A stretch of 64,000 nt of DNA from CAVQZC01 sp963718315 (GCA_963718315.1 CAVQZC010000010.1:62001-126000), one strand, 5' to 3'; numbered from the stretch's first letter, positions 7,617 to 16,817 are shown. Program-made: numbers and translations. Notes: generated by a model from the letters alone, not told the origin.

Positions 7617-8021
7617 ATGGCCACGGTCAGCGTCCGCTACATCGTCGACGACGTAGATGCCGCGATCGGGTTCTACTGCGGGCAGCTCGGGTTCGAGGAG
7701 GTGATGCACCCCGCCCCGGCGTTCGCGATGCTGAAGCGGGGCGACCTCCGGCTGGCGCTGAGCGCCCCCGGTGGAGGCGCCGGCGGCGGCCAGGCGATGC
7801 CCGACGGGGCGATCCCGGCCCCTGGTGGATGGAACCGGTTCATGCTCGAGGTGGATGACCTGCCGGCGATGGTCGAGCGCCTTCGCGCCGGCGGCGCCCG
7901 GTTCCGCAACGAACTGGTGGTCGGTGTCGGCGGCAACCAGATCCTGCTCGAGGATCCGGCTGGGAATCCGGTCGAGCTGTTCCAGCCGACGCGCGGGGAG
8001 GCGCGGATGTCATCCACCTGA
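7617..8021 (+). CDS. VOC-superfamily (glyoxalase/bleomycin-resistance-like) protein
   Basis: The 134-residue product has the duplicated beta-alpha-beta-beta-beta VOC fold: RYIVDDVDAAIGFY(C)GQLGFEE at the start and FMLEVDDLPAMVERL, then ILLEDPAGNPVELFQP at the end, where the last Glu is the usual metal ligand. Members bind a metal and act as dioxygenases, lyases or isomerases, or bind drugs. The ATG at 7617 has an excellent site, AAAGGAGGAGGC, which fixes the start over upstream in-frame codons. It is divergent from the acetyltransferase gene and lies 27 bp before the P450 gene on the same strand. Confidence 0.85.
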   Translation: MATVSVRYIVDDVDAAIGFYCGQLGFEEVMHPAPAFAMLKRGDLRLALSAPGGGAGGGQAMPDGAIPAPGGWNRFMLEVDDLPAMVERLRAGGARFRNELVVGVGGNQILLEDPAGNPVELFQPTRGEARMSST

Positions 8022-8048
8022 CGTCGGCGAAACGTGTATTAACAGGCG

Positions 8049-9254
8049 ATGGAGCCCCCCGCCCTCTCCGCGCACCGGCTGCGAACCAGACCGCTGGCGG
8101 TGCTCGCCGAGCTGCACGCCGAACCGCACGACATGGTCACCCGTCGCTACGGCGAGCGGCTGGTTCACTACCTGCGATCGCCGAAGCTGATCGAGGAGCT
8201 GCTGGCAACCCGGCACGACGACTTCACCAAGCTGAATTACCTCCCCCAGCGCGGCGAGCTCCAGCAGGCACGCGGACGGCTGATCATGAGCGAGGAGCGC
8301 GCCGAGCACGTGGCGGCCCGCAAGGCGCTCGGCCGGTTGATGAGCGGCGCCCCGCTGGCCGAGATCTCCACCGCCCTGGACGAGCAGCTTGCGCGCAGCG
8401 TCCAGCACCTTCCCTCCACGCTCGAGCTTCCCGAGGCGGCCTACGGCATCACCGCCGACCTCACGGCCGCCCAGCTCTTCGACCCCGCCGCCAGGGCCGA
8501 TGCCCTGACGGCCGCCATCGAGCGCGACCTGGGCGGCGAGACGCCGTTTCGCCACAAGCCGCGGGAGGCAAGGATGCGCGATCACGACGTGGTCGCCGAG
8601 GTGATCGCCGGTTTCGAGCGGCTGAGCGCGGGCGACGGCCGGGCGGTCGACGCCCTCAAGCCGCTTGCGGGTCCGTTCGGCGTGTCCGACCCCGAGCTGA
8701 CCTTCGTCCTGGGCGGCGTCTACGCCGCAGCGTCGGAGACGACTGCACGGGCCCTGTCCTGGTTCGTGGCACTGGTCGCCTCGGACGAGGAGATCCAGGA
8801 GGCGCTGGCCGGCGAGGTGGAGGCCACGGCGCTTGCCGACTGCGCCCTGCTGCGTGCAGCTGTGCTGGAGGCGATCCGGCTGTTCCCGCCCTCGTGGCTG
8901 ATCGGCCGCTTCGCCACTACCGAGACGACGCTCGGAGGGACGTCTCTCGCCCCCGGCGAGGTCGTACTCGTGGTGCCCTACCTGATGCACCGGGACGAGC
9001 GATTCTACGCGTCGCCGGAGGAGTACCGGCCCCAGCGGTTCCTCGACGCGACGCCCGCGCGATGGACGTTTCTGCCGTTCGGCGGGGGTCGCCGCCAGTG
9101 CATCGGCGAGCGCCTCGCGCTGGCCGAGCTGGACGCCTTCGCCTACCACCTGCTGCGAACGTTCCGCCTCGAGCTGACCGACGGGCTGCCGCGGCTGCTG
9201 CCCGAGCTGACGCTGTCGCCGGAGCCATTCCGGATCGCACTGTCCCCGCGGTAG
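8049..9254 (+). CDS. Cytochrome P450
   Basis: The 401-residue product shows the P450 signatures in order: an I-helix segment with GGVYAAASETT, in which the usual Thr is kept; the K-helix E-A-I-R (ExxR) followed by LFPP; and the heme loop FLPFGGGRRQCIG with the thiolate ligand Cys351. Length is normal for a soluble bacterial class I P450 that needs a separate ferredoxin; none is nearby. Substrate unknown. A TATTAA hexamer ends 6 nt before the ATG. The gene is 9 bp upstream of a Crp/Fnr regulator gene that has its own -10 box inside the P450 3' end. Confidence 0.92.
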   Translation: MEPPALSAHRLRTRPLAVLAELHAEPHDMVTRRYGERLVHYLRSPKLIEELLATRHDDFTKLNYLPQRGELQQARGRLIMSEERAEHVAARKALGRLMSGAPLAEISTALDEQLARSVQHLPSTLELPEAAYGITADLTAAQLFDPAARADALTAAIERDLGGETPFRHKPREARMRDHDVVAEVIAGFERLSAGDGRAVDALKPLAGPFGVSDPELTFVLGGVYAAASETTARALSWFVALVASDEEIQEALAGEVEATALADCALLRAAVLEAIRLFPPSWLIGRFATTETTLGGTSLAPGEVVLVVPYLMHRDERFYASPEEYRPQRFLDATPARWTFLPFGGGRRQCIGERLALAELDAFAYHLLRTFRLELTDGLPRLLPELTLSPEPFRIALSPR

Positions 9255-9257
9255 GGT
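9252..9257 (+). promoter_or_regulatory. -10 box TAGGGT for the Crp/Fnr gene
   Basis: TAGGGT overlaps the P450 stop codon and lies 6 nt before the ATG at 9264, so the regulator can be transcribed separately from the P450. Confidence 0.5.
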
Positions 9258-9263
9258 CTGGCG

Positions 9264-9911
9264 ATGGACGACGTGTTCGCAGCCGTCCCGGAGCAGGAGC
9301 TCCGCGCCGTCGGTCGCCGCCGCACATTCGCCCGCGACGAGGTCGTGTTCCACCGCGACGACCCTGGAGACAGCCTGCACCGGGTGGAGCGCGGCCGGTT
9401 CGCGGCCCGCATCATGACCCCGGTGGGAGACACGGCCACCGTCTCGCTCCACGGCCAGGGCGATGTGTTCGGCCTGCTCGCGGTGATCGGCGCGGCGCCC
9501 CGCCGGACGGCCACCGTCGTCGCACTCGAGTCGGCGGAGACGCTGGCGATCCCGGCGTCCGCGTTCAACCGGCTGCGGGCGACGCACCCGCAGATCCGCG
9601 ATGCCGTCGACCGGCTGCTCGTCTCCCAGCTGTCCGAGACGTCGAACCGCCTGGTCGAGGCCCTCTACCTCCCGGCCTCGGCGCGGGTCCGCGTCCGCCT
9701 TGCCGATCTGGCCCGGATGTACGGCGACCCCGCCGCCGGCGACGTCGTCATCCCGCTCAACCAGGAGCACCTGGCCGGGCTCGCCGGCACCAGCCGCGAG
9801 ACCGTGAACCGCGCGCTCAAGCAGGAGCAGGAGCGGGGCACCGTCGTGCTGAGCAGGAACCGGATCGTGGTCACGCCGCGGTTCTCGCCCCCGCGCCGCG
9901 CAACGACCTAG
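9264..9911 (+). CDS. Crp/Fnr-family transcriptional regulator
   Basis: A 215-residue protein with an N-terminal cyclic-nucleotide-binding-like beta-roll (residues about 10-120; V-F-H-R-D-D-P-G-D and G-D-V-F-G-L turns) and a C-terminal winged helix (about 145-210) whose recognition helix is in LAGLAGTSRETVNRALKQ, a good Crp match. There are no Cys clusters, so it is not an iron-sulfur FNR; the ligand is unclear. Its adjacency to the P450 suggests it may control that gene or itself, but no operator was identified. Confidence 0.88.
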   Translation: MDDVFAAVPEQELRAVGRRRTFARDEVVFHRDDPGDSLHRVERGRFAARIMTPVGDTATVSLHGQGDVFGLLAVIGAAPRRTATVVALESAETLAIPASAFNRLRATHPQIRDAVDRLLVSQLSETSNRLVEALYLPASARVRVRLADLARMYGDPAAGDVVIPLNQEHLAGLAGTSRETVNRALKQEQERGTVVLSRNRIVVTPRFSPPRRATT

Positions 9912-9932
9912 ATGACACGCCCACGGGGTTAG

Positions 9933-10511
9933 CTAGAAGGTTGGCTCCCTGACCGTCCCGCCGGGCCCGATGCTCGCAACAACGCCCTGGCTGCAGATGT
10001 ACGTCGCGCCGACCTCGCTCTGGTAGACCAGCAGGCAGGCGCCGACGTCGTACCCATAGGCCCGGCTGATCGCTTCACGGGGTGTGACGGCGACGGACCG
10101 CGCCGGGCTCACCGCCGACACCGGGGGATGGACGCTGTCGCCCGTCCGCTCGGTGCCGTAGAGCATCAGCCCGACCGCAGTCAGCACGCCCAGCGCAACC
10201 TCCAGGCTTCGCGCCCGCCGTCGCCGTCGCCGCCGCGCAGGAGCGGTCGCGACGGGCGGCGCCGCAGCGAACGAATACCCGCACGCGGGACACAGCCGGC
10301 CATGGGCGACCAGCGTCGGGGCCGGAGGCGCGAGCACGAGCGTCGCTGCGTCTCCCGCACGGCCGTGAAACTCACAGTAGGCGCTTCGATCGACGGCCTC
10401 GCGGGACTGGTGGCACGCCGGGCAGAAGCCGCCGGCGAACGGGGGCTCCGCCGAGCCGCACCACGGGCACTCGGCCGAGAGCAGGGGTTTTTCCGCAAAT
10501 TCTGCTCTCAC
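9933..10511 (-). CDS. Membrane protein with N-terminal zinc-ribbon motifs
   Basis: The 192-residue product has C-P-W-C (residues 15-18) and C-P-A-C (about 30-33), a single Cys-x-x-His, and a third pair, C-P-A-C (about 74-77): zinc-ribbon knuckles on the cytosolic side. An Arg-rich stretch at about 93-101 is followed by one membrane helix (about 105-120). The outer C-terminal domain of about 70 residues has two Cys that could form a disulfide. Family not recognised; the layout resembles zinc-ribbon membrane proteins of unknown function. GTG start with TAGAGT (10518-10523) 6 nt upstream. Confidence 0.6.
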   Translation of the reverse strand: MRAEFAEKPLLSAECPWCGSAEPPFAGGFCPACHQSREAVDRSAYCEFHGRAGDAATLVLAPPAPTLVAHGRLCPACGYSFAAAPPVATAPARRRRRRRARSLEVALGVLTAVGLMLYGTERTGDSVHPPVSAVSPARSVAVTPREAISRAYGYDVGACLLVYQSEVGATYICSQGVVASIGPGGTVREPTF

Positions 10512-10517
10512 GGCCCG

Positions 10518-10523
10518 ACTCTA
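10518..10523 (-). promoter_or_regulatory. -10 box TAGAGT for the zinc-ribbon membrane gene
   Basis: Minus strand, 6-nt gap to the GTG at 10511. Confidence 0.5.
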
Positions 10524-10675
10524 TCGCACTGTTCGAGCGGGTACGAGTCGCGCGGCTGCCCCGTCCGGGTGAACCGGCGTCCCCCAGCTGGGTTAGGAAC
10601 TCCCAGGCCCGGCTTTGCACGATCCAAACACGCTGCCCGTGAGAATGCTTACAGCTGGTTCCGATGGTGTGCCAC

Positions 10676-11668
10676 ATGAGAACCAGACGACATCGCATCG
10701 GCATCGGAGTTATCGGGGTCTGCGCAACACTTGGGATCTTCGCGGCCACGGCGCAGTCCTACACCTCGTACGAGCCCTTCGGGGGCGGGAGCTTCTGGCG
10801 CATGCCGTCCCGCGCTCCCGCGGATCCGCACTCGGGCGCCTACATCTCCTGGCTGTCCAGCCAGGTGCACAACAAGTTCGTGATCCTGCGGGCCACCGGG
10901 ATGAGCGGTTCGTCCTCCCAGGGCGACCCGATCTACTACCCGTCGGCCGACCAGCCGCGTTACTCGATCTGCCACAACCCGCATTTCAAGTCGATGGCAT
11001 TCCCGCCGCAGGCGACGAACGTGGCCATCCCGAATGTGGCGCGTACCGACGCGACGGACAACGACAAGGACATGATCGTCTACAACAAGTTCGATCAGCG
11101 CGTCTACTGGTTCACCGAGATGCAGAAGTTCGGGAGCCGCTGGTGCGCCTTCCAGATGTCGGTCTACAGCACCGACTCAAACGGCGTCGAGTGGGGCCTC
11201 CGCGGGTCGAACAACCGGATGAACTGGGGTCACCACGGCATCGCGCCGATCTCCCAGGTCGTGCGCTACGGCGAGGTCGGGCTGGGCAACATCCCCCACG
11301 TCCTCGAGGTCTACATCCCGAACATCGGCTGCCACGGGGCCGTGTGGCCGCTGGACGGGAACACGTACTGCACGACGCGCGCGGCAAACGCGGTACCGGC
11401 CGGCGCGGTCCTCCGCATCAAGCCGGGAGTCAACCTGGCACGGATCGCGCTGAACCCGAAGGCGCGGATCATCGCCCGCGCGCTGCAGACCTACGGCGCG
11501 ATCGTGGGCGACCACTCCGGCACCGGCAACTCGATCGCGCTCAAGCTCGAGGATACGGTCACCGAGGGTCGCGGCAACCTGTGGGCCGAGGCCGGCCTCA
11601 ACTGGCAGTCGCTGTCCCGGATCCCGATCTCGGACTACCAGATCGACAAGCTGGGAGCGGCGCGCTGA
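10676..11668 (+). CDS. Secreted protein of unknown function
   Basis: With the ATG at 10676 the product is 330 residues, opening with MRTRRHRIGIGVIG and a hydrophobic core to about residue 26 ending A-T-A-Q-S, a signal peptide. The mature part is rich in W, Y, N and G, with aromatic patches (FWRMPSRAP, VYWFTEMQKFGSRW, GLRGSNNRMNWG) that look like an extracellular enzyme or a carbohydrate-binding beta protein. It contains four or five Cys. No catalytic motif was recognised. It is followed by a strong terminator shared with the convergent DUF2339 gene. Confidence 0.75.
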   Translation: MRTRRHRIGIGVIGVCATLGIFAATAQSYTSYEPFGGGSFWRMPSRAPADPHSGAYISWLSSQVHNKFVILRATGMSGSSSQGDPIYYPSADQPRYSICHNPHFKSMAFPPQATNVAIPNVARTDATDNDKDMIVYNKFDQRVYWFTEMQKFGSRWCAFQMSVYSTDSNGVEWGLRGSNNRMNWGHHGIAPISQVVRYGEVGLGNIPHVLEVYIPNIGCHGAVWPLDGNTYCTTRAANAVPAGAVLRIKPGVNLARIALNPKARIIARALQTYGAIVGDHSGTGNSIALKLEDTVTEGRGNLWAEAGLNWQSLSRIPISDYQIDKLGAAR

Positions 11669-11679
11669 CTCAGGAGGTT

Positions 11680-11709
11680 GGGGGCGGCCCGTTGACGCGG
11701 GCCGCCCCC
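11680..11709. terminator. Bidirectional terminator hairpin
   Basis: A perfect 12-bp GC stem (11680-11691 with 11698-11709) and a 6-nt loop, TTGACG, between two convergent genes. No U-tract is present, as is common in high-GC actinobacteria. Confidence 0.8.
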
Positions 11710-11719
11710 GGGAGCCCTC

Positions 11720-14656
11720 CTACGACGCCCCCTGCCCTGCCGGGTCGTCGCCGAGCGCGGTCCGCACCTGTGGGCTGAACCGCTGCAGCAGCAGCGCGGC
11801 GGTCAGGAGCACCGAGCCGGTGATGATGAAGCTGACGGCCCGCGCGATCGCGGTCAGGAAGGTGAGGTCGTACAGGAACAGCTTGCCCAGCGCCGCGAAC
11901 AGCAGCGCGATGCCGGCCACGCGGACGCTCTTGCGGCCGCTCCGCAGCGACAGCACCACCAGCACCAGGCCGATCAGCACCCAGCTCACCGACACCACGA
12001 CGTGTCCCTGCTGGAAGCGGTCATGGACGTCGTGCGCCAGAGGCGCCGCCGAGCTGACGAATAGCTGGAAGGCACCGAGGATGGCCGCGGCCAGCGTCCA
12101 CAGAGCCATCGCTCCGGCGGCGATCGCCGCCATGGTGGCGGCGCGGTAGCCTCCCAACTGCCAGCGTTCGCCGGCCTCGATCTGCACGGCGGCGCTCGCG
12201 GTGGCGAACCCGAGCGCGACGACCGAGGCCAACGCGGCCGCCAGTCCGCTTGCGGGTGTGTGGTTGCTGGTGAACAGCAGGTGCGGCGCCTCGTACCGTG
12301 CGAGCACGATCAGCGCATCGCCCGCGGCGATCACCGCGGCCATCTCGCGCAGCGGCTGGCGGGCGATCCGGTCGGCCAGCAGCGCCGGCGGCCAGATCAC
12401 GAGACTCGAGGCGACCACGCTGATCCCCGCCCACACGACCAGGGGATACTGGCCGGGCAGCAGCAGCGTCGCCAGCCAGCCGAGCAGCAGCGCAGGGAGC
12501 CACATCGCGTAGGCGCGACGGCGCGGGTCGCGCACCGCGGTTGCGAGCAGGAAGCCGACGCCGACGGCAACCGCCAGCGTGCCCCAGCCTCCTGACCGGC
12601 CGTGGTGGGCGACTGCGCCGCCCGCCTGGTCGAGATCGAGCAGGCCGTAGACGACGCTCGCCAGATAGCCTGCCCCGATTGCCAGCAGCGGCCCCTCCCC
12701 CACGCGCCGTCGCAGCTCCGGTACATGTGCCGCAGCCGCAGCCACCGCGCTGACCGCCAGCGCAGCCCACATCGCCTGGTGCTGCGTCACCGACTCGCAG
12801 ATCAGGTAGCCCAGCACGCCGGCCGGCGCCAGCGCTGCGTACTCGATCCCCTGCCGTCTCGGCGCCCGTAGCGACCATGCGCCGACACAGCCCGAGGCCA
12901 CCAGCAGCGCGAGACCGGTCAGGCAGTCGCGGCTGCCGAACTGCCCCTGGGTGATATCCCGCAGCGCCGCCGCCGACGAGGCGGCAACCGTGAGGCCGGC
13001 GACCCAGTAGCCCATCGCGATCAGCACGGCCGCCGAGTCCTGGAACCAACCTGCCATCCATGACGAGCGGCGATAGGCGAACAGCGCGGCCGCAAGGATC
13101 GCGTACGCGCACACTGCCAGGGCCGCCGGCAGTGCCCACACAGTCAGGTAGCCGAGTGCGACCGCGGGGACAGCCCACAGCAGGGCGCGCTCGCGCTGCT
13201 GCACGAACCGCGTTCCGTAGCAATACGCGATGCCTGCGAGCGTGACCGCGGCCAGGGCGATCGAGCCGGCGTGCGATCCCGCGCCGATGTGGCTCAGGCG
13301 CTCGTCGGTCGGCCAGGTCAACGCCACGGCCTTGCCGGCGGCAAGCGCGAGATAGGCGCCGGCAGCGACCATCACTCGCCGACGCCGGACGCCGTCGCGG
13401 CGGAGTAGACGCTCGGAGAGCGCGACCATGACGGCGGACTCGGCCGCCCACGCGCAGATCATCCCCGGCCCGCCCAGCAGGAGGCCGGTGGCGGTTGCCA
13501 CACAGGCCAGCGCGAAGCCGGCAAGGACGTCCTCGAGATCGGCGTGGCGGCGGCCGATCAGCGCCGGTGTCGCCGCGAGGCCGGCATAGGCGCCCGCAAC
13601 GCCGAGCAGCACGATGCCCGAGAGCCGATGCCCCATCACCATCCGCTCACCGGCGTAGACGAAGCTGCCGGCGAACGCCACCGGGACGCTCGAGCCGAGC
13701 AGCAGCCAGCTCAGCTCGCTGATCCCGCGGCGGTGCTTCTTGCGCAGCTCCACGATCATCGCGCCCGCCGTGTACAGGCAGTAGAACCCGAGCGCGGCGG
13801 CGACGGCGCTGGTGAATCCCTGGCCCGGGCGGGCGCCGACGAACAGCGGCACCAGGATTACGGCAGCGGTCGACCAGATGCAGTACATCAGGCGAGCCCA
13901 GCCGTAGCGCAGCAGCAACGGCAGGCCGGCCGCCGCGATGATCAGCGCGAACAGGGCGCCGCCGCCGGTGACGTCGTGCGCGACCAGGACCGGCGCCAGC
14001 ATCGCGCCGACGATGCCGAAGATGGCGAGCGGCTCCGCTGCGATGCGGATCGCGGCGACCACCGCCAGCCCGGCGATCAGGGCGGCACAGGTCAGGCCGA
14101 GTGGGCGGCCGACCAGGTGGTAGGCAGACACGGCCGCCCAGAGGCTCGCGTAGAGGCCGGCGATGCCGGCGCCGGCGGCGGCCAGGATCGCGTCAGCCCG
14201 CCACTTCCTGCGGTCGAGCTCAAACGCGGCCGCCAGTAGGCCCAGCGACACCAGCACCCCGGCGCCGACCCGCATCCCGGGGGTGATCCAGCCGCGGCTC
14301 GAGGCAACCACGAACAGCAGCACCACGCCCAGCGCGGTGGCGACGCCGCCGGCCCAGGCCAGCGTCCGCGCTGTGAATGCCTGCGCTGCGAGCGTCGGCC
14401 AGTCGATCGGTTCGCGCATCGGGCGCGCCGCCACGTGCGGCAGAGGCGGCGCGACGGGCCTCGACGCCGGTTGCCGGGGAGCCGGCTGGGCGGGGGCGGG
14501 TGGCCGAGCCGACGGGGTCGGCTCGGCCGGGTTAACGGGCGTCTCGCCCCCCAGGAGCGTGACTCTGTGCTCCAGGCGGATGACCCGCTGTGTCAGGCGG
14601 CCGACCTGCAGGGTCAGCTCGTGAAGGTCTGTGTGGATGTCGCCGCTGTCGCTCAT
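11720..14656 (-). CDS. DUF2339 polytopic membrane protein
   Basis: The 978-residue product starts with a short heptad-like region (residues about 8-35, DLHELTLQVGRLTQRVIRLE), then a Pro/Ala-rich linker (about 38-85), then more than 25 hydrophobic helices to the C-terminus. This is the layout of the DUF2339 family, whose function is unknown; members are thought to be envelope-related. The first membrane block begins with TLAWAGGVATALGVVLLF, typical of the family. Inside the membrane part, G- and A-rich helices repeat roughly every 20-25 residues. It ends 11 bp from the shared terminator. The 154-bp gap to the PPK2 gene carries short palindromes that may be its control region. Confidence 0.88.
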   Translation of the reverse strand: MSDSGDIHTDLHELTLQVGRLTQRVIRLEHRVTLLGGETPVNPAEPTPSARPPAPAQPAPRQPASRPVAPPLPHVAARPMREPIDWPTLAAQAFTARTLAWAGGVATALGVVLLFVVASSRGWITPGMRVGAGVLVSLGLLAAAFELDRRKWRADAILAAAGAGIAGLYASLWAAVSAYHLVGRPLGLTCAALIAGLAVVAAIRIAAEPLAIFGIVGAMLAPVLVAHDVTGGGALFALIIAAAGLPLLLRYGWARLMYCIWSTAAVILVPLFVGARPGQGFTSAVAAALGFYCLYTAGAMIVELRKKHRRGISELSWLLLGSSVPVAFAGSFVYAGERMVMGHRLSGIVLLGVAGAYAGLAATPALIGRRHADLEDVLAGFALACVATATGLLLGGPGMICAWAAESAVMVALSERLLRRDGVRRRRVMVAAGAYLALAAGKAVALTWPTDERLSHIGAGSHAGSIALAAVTLAGIAYCYGTRFVQQRERALLWAVPAVALGYLTVWALPAALAVCAYAILAAALFAYRRSSWMAGWFQDSAAVLIAMGYWVAGLTVAASSAAALRDITQGQFGSRDCLTGLALLVASGCVGAWSLRAPRRQGIEYAALAPAGVLGYLICESVTQHQAMWAALAVSAVAAAAAHVPELRRRVGEGPLLAIGAGYLASVVYGLLDLDQAGGAVAHHGRSGGWGTLAVAVGVGFLLATAVRDPRRRAYAMWLPALLLGWLATLLLPGQYPLVVWAGISVVASSLVIWPPALLADRIARQPLREMAAVIAAGDALIVLARYEAPHLLFTSNHTPASGLAAALASVVALGFATASAAVQIEAGERWQLGGYRAATMAAIAAGAMALWTLAAAILGAFQLFVSSAAPLAHDVHDRFQQGHVVVSVSWVLIGLVLVVLSLRSGRKSVRVAGIALLFAALGKLFLYDLTFLTAIARAVSFIITGSVLLTAALLLQRFSPQVRTALGDDPAGQGAS

Positions 14657-14690
14657 GTCAGGCCCCTGCTCGAAGGTGGTGACGGCACGG

Positions 14691-14788
14691 ACATAGCGTG
14701 CGACATCCGGGGAAGGGTGGCATCAGGGATGTCCCTGCGTTGCCAGACCCGGAGTTGCCTATCGCGCGACATAGCCATCGCGCTATGT
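14691..14788. repeat. ACATAGC repeats and 7-bp palindrome upstream of the DUF2339 gene
   Basis: ACATAGC occurs at 14691-14697 and again at 14769-14775, where it pairs with GCTATGT (14782-14788) across a 6-nt loop. It sits between the PPK2 stop and the DUF2339 start (both minus strand), so it could be an operator or a weak terminator. Confidence 0.4.
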
Positions 14789-14810
14789 ATAGCCCCGACG
14801 CTATCTCATG

Positions 14811-15770
14811 TCAAGGAGTTTCGTCCCGCGGCGGCTCAGTCTCCTTGAACGGGTCGGCCGCAGCCCCGTCGGGGGCCTGTGCCTCCAGCTCACGCTTGAC
14901 CTCGACCAGGGCGTTGCGTGTCTCCGGCGTGACCGTCGGGTAGCGGGGGTTGATCTCCATCAGCGCCTGGACGATCACGGCACCGGCCGCCAGCCGCGCA
15001 TACCACTTGTGGTCGGCCGGAATCACGTGCCACGGCGCCCACTCCGTACTGGTGTTGGAGAGCATCTCCGAGAACGCCTTCTGGTAGTCGTCCCAGTACT
15101 GGCGCTCACGCACGTCGGCGGTCGAGAACTTCCAGTTGTGGTCGGGCAGGTCGATGCGGCGCAGGAACCGGATTCGCTGCTCCTCCTTCGACAGGTTCAG
15201 GAACAGCTTCACAACCTTGATCCCGTTGTCGTTCAGGTAGCGCTCCCAGTCGTTGATCTCGCGGTAGCGCCGCTTCCAGATCCCCGCACCGCGCGCGTTC
15301 TTGGGCAGCTTCTGCCGCTCCAGCAGCTCCTGGTGCACCCGCACCACGAGCACCTCCTCGTAGTGCGAGCGGTTGAAGATCGCGATCTGGCCGCGGGCGG
15401 GAAGGCGCCGGGCGTAGCGCCACAGGTAGTCGTGGTCTAGCTCGTCCGAGGACGGAACCTTGAAGCTGTGGACGTTGACACCCTGGGGGTTCACGCCGCT
15501 CATGACGTGTCGGATGGTGCCGTCCTTGCCCCCGGCGTCCATGGCCTGGAGAACGACCAGCACTCCGTGGGTGTCCTGAGCGTAGAGCCGAGACTGGTAC
15601 TCGGCCAGCTGCGGGATCCCGCCGACGAGCGTCTGCTTGGCTTGCTTCTTGCCTTCCACGCCCTCCGTCGACGCGGGGTCGAAGAGTTTCCCCAGCGTGA
15701 CCTTCGAACCAGGCTTGACCCGGAACGGCTTCACGAACTCTGCGACGCGTGTTTCCTGTCTGGACGCCAT
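14811..15770 (-). CDS. ppk2: Polyphosphate kinase 2 family protein
   Basis: A 319-residue cytosolic kinase. Walker A is in M-D-A-G-G-K-D-G-T (about residues 79-87) and the Walker B/lid region in N-R-S-H-Y-E-E-V-L-V-V-R-V-H, both diagnostic of PPK2. PPK2 moves phosphate between polyphosphate and a nucleoside mono- or diphosphate, usually using polyphosphate to make NDP or NTP. The single-domain length fits a class I or class III enzyme; the class cannot be decided by eye. The ATG at 15770 is preceded by AAAGGAGGG. It has no partner gene here; the DUF2339 gene is downstream on the same strand. Confidence 0.92.
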   Translation of the reverse strand: MASRQETRVAEFVKPFRVKPGSKVTLGKLFDPASTEGVEGKKQAKQTLVGGIPQLAEYQSRLYAQDTHGVLVVLQAMDAGGKDGTIRHVMSGVNPQGVNVHSFKVPSSDELDHDYLWRYARRLPARGQIAIFNRSHYEEVLVVRVHQELLERQKLPKNARGAGIWKRRYREINDWERYLNDNGIKVVKLFLNLSKEEQRIRFLRRIDLPDHNWKFSTADVRERQYWDDYQKAFSEMLSNTSTEWAPWHVIPADHKWYARLAAGAVIVQALMEINPRYPTVTPETRNALVEVKRELEAQAPDGAAADPFKETEPPRDETP

Positions 15771-15862
15771 CCAGCCCTCCTTTCAACGACCCACCCTAAA
15801 CGAGCAATTCTCCCGTTTCCAACGGTGTGCACACCCTATTGCGACTATCCTCCCGGGTGTCG

Positions 15863-16615
15863 ATGAGTGCCGTGACCATCCTCTTTCTGGCGGCTTTTCT
15901 GGCCTGCCTGGTGGAGATGGTCGAGGCGCTGACCATCGTGCTCGCTGTGGGCGTCGTCCGCGGCTGGCGCTCGCCGCTGATGGGCGTCGGCGCCGCGGTG
16001 GTCGTGCTGGCGGTGATCGTGGCCGTGCTCGGCCCGGCGCTGCGGCTGGTGCCGATCGACACCCTTCGCCTGGTCGTTGGCGCGCTGCTCCTGGCTTTCG
16101 GGCTGCAGTGGCTGCGCAAGGCGATCCTCCGCGCAGGGGGCTACAAGGCGCTGCACGACGAGGAGGAGGCGTTCCGGGAGGGTCGCGCCGAGGCCGAAGC
16201 CGCCGGGCCCGCGCGCCGTCAGGGAATCGACTGGTACTCGTTCACCGTCGCCTTCAAGGGAGTGCTGCTGGAGGGCCTCGAGGTGGCCTTCATCGTGGTC
16301 ACCTTCGGAGGTACCCAGCGGCGGCTCGACGTCACGGTGGTCGCCGCAGCTCTGGCGCTGGTCGTCGTGCTCGCGGCCGGTCTGGTGATCCGGGCGCCGC
16401 TGGCCCGCGTTCCCGAGAACACGATCAAGTTCGTGGTCGGGTTGCTGCTGACCACGTTCGGCGTCTTCTGGGCAGGCGAGGGCACCGGGGTCAACTGGCC
16501 CGGGTCGGACCTTGCCCTACCGGTGATCCTCGCATTCCTGGCCGTGGTTGCGGCCCTTCTCACGCGCTGGCTGCGCGACCGTGAGCGTCCGCTGCAACCG
16601 GGAATGGCCGCGTGA
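15863..16615 (+). CDS. COG4280-like membrane protein with repeated E-x-x-E/E-G-L-E motif
   Basis: A 250-residue product with seven or so membrane helices. Helix 1 holds LVEMVEALTIVL and helix 4 holds LLEGLEVAFIVV, so the two halves look like an internal repeat with an acidic motif in each. The second resembles the REGLE motif of FTR1-type iron permeases and related LysE/TMEM165-like carriers. A metal-ion or small-cation transport role is inference. A cytosolic loop between the halves is rich in E and A. A TATCCT -10 box at 15846-15851 would favour the GTG at 15857 as a leaderless start, so the start may be two codons earlier. Its stop overlaps the next start (GTGA). Confidence 0.7.
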   Translation: MSAVTILFLAAFLACLVEMVEALTIVLAVGVVRGWRSPLMGVGAAVVVLAVIVAVLGPALRLVPIDTLRLVVGALLLAFGLQWLRKAILRAGGYKALHDEEEAFREGRAEAEAAGPARRQGIDWYSFTVAFKGVLLEGLEVAFIVVTFGGTQRRLDVTVVAAALALVVVLAAGLVIRAPLARVPENTIKFVVGLLLTTFGVFWAGEGTGVNWPGSDLALPVILAFLAVVAALLTRWLRDRERPLQPGMAA

Positions 16616-16815
16616 GGCAGCTGTCCGCATTTGCCGCGTTCTGGTGGGACTTCGTCGTCGGCGACGACTGGCGGGTCGCTGCCGGGATCGTCGTTGCGCT
16701 CGGCCTGTCCGCGCTGGTCGCCCACCACGGATTCCCCGCCTGGTGGGTGCTGCCGGCCGCGGTCGCGCTGGTGCTCGCCGGCTCGATCGCACGGGTCGTG
16801 CGCGCCCGTAGGTGA
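16612..16815 (+). CDS. Small two-helix membrane protein coupled to the upstream gene
   Basis: A 67-residue product with membrane helices at about residues 20-38 and 43-60 and an Arg-rich tail. Its GTG overlaps the stop of the preceding gene (GTGA), which indicates translational coupling and a shared role with the FTR1-like membrane protein, perhaps as a small subunit. No family recognised. Confidence 0.65.
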   Translation: MRQLSAFAAFWWDFVVGDDWRVAAGIVVALGLSALVAHHGFPAWWVLPAAVALVLAGSIARVVRARR

Positions 16816-16817
16816 GT

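Noticed and set aside
8010..9770. 586-codon minus-strand frame opposite the P450 and Crp/Fnr genes
   Set aside because: Mirror of well-supported genes; long antisense frames are expected at this GC content.
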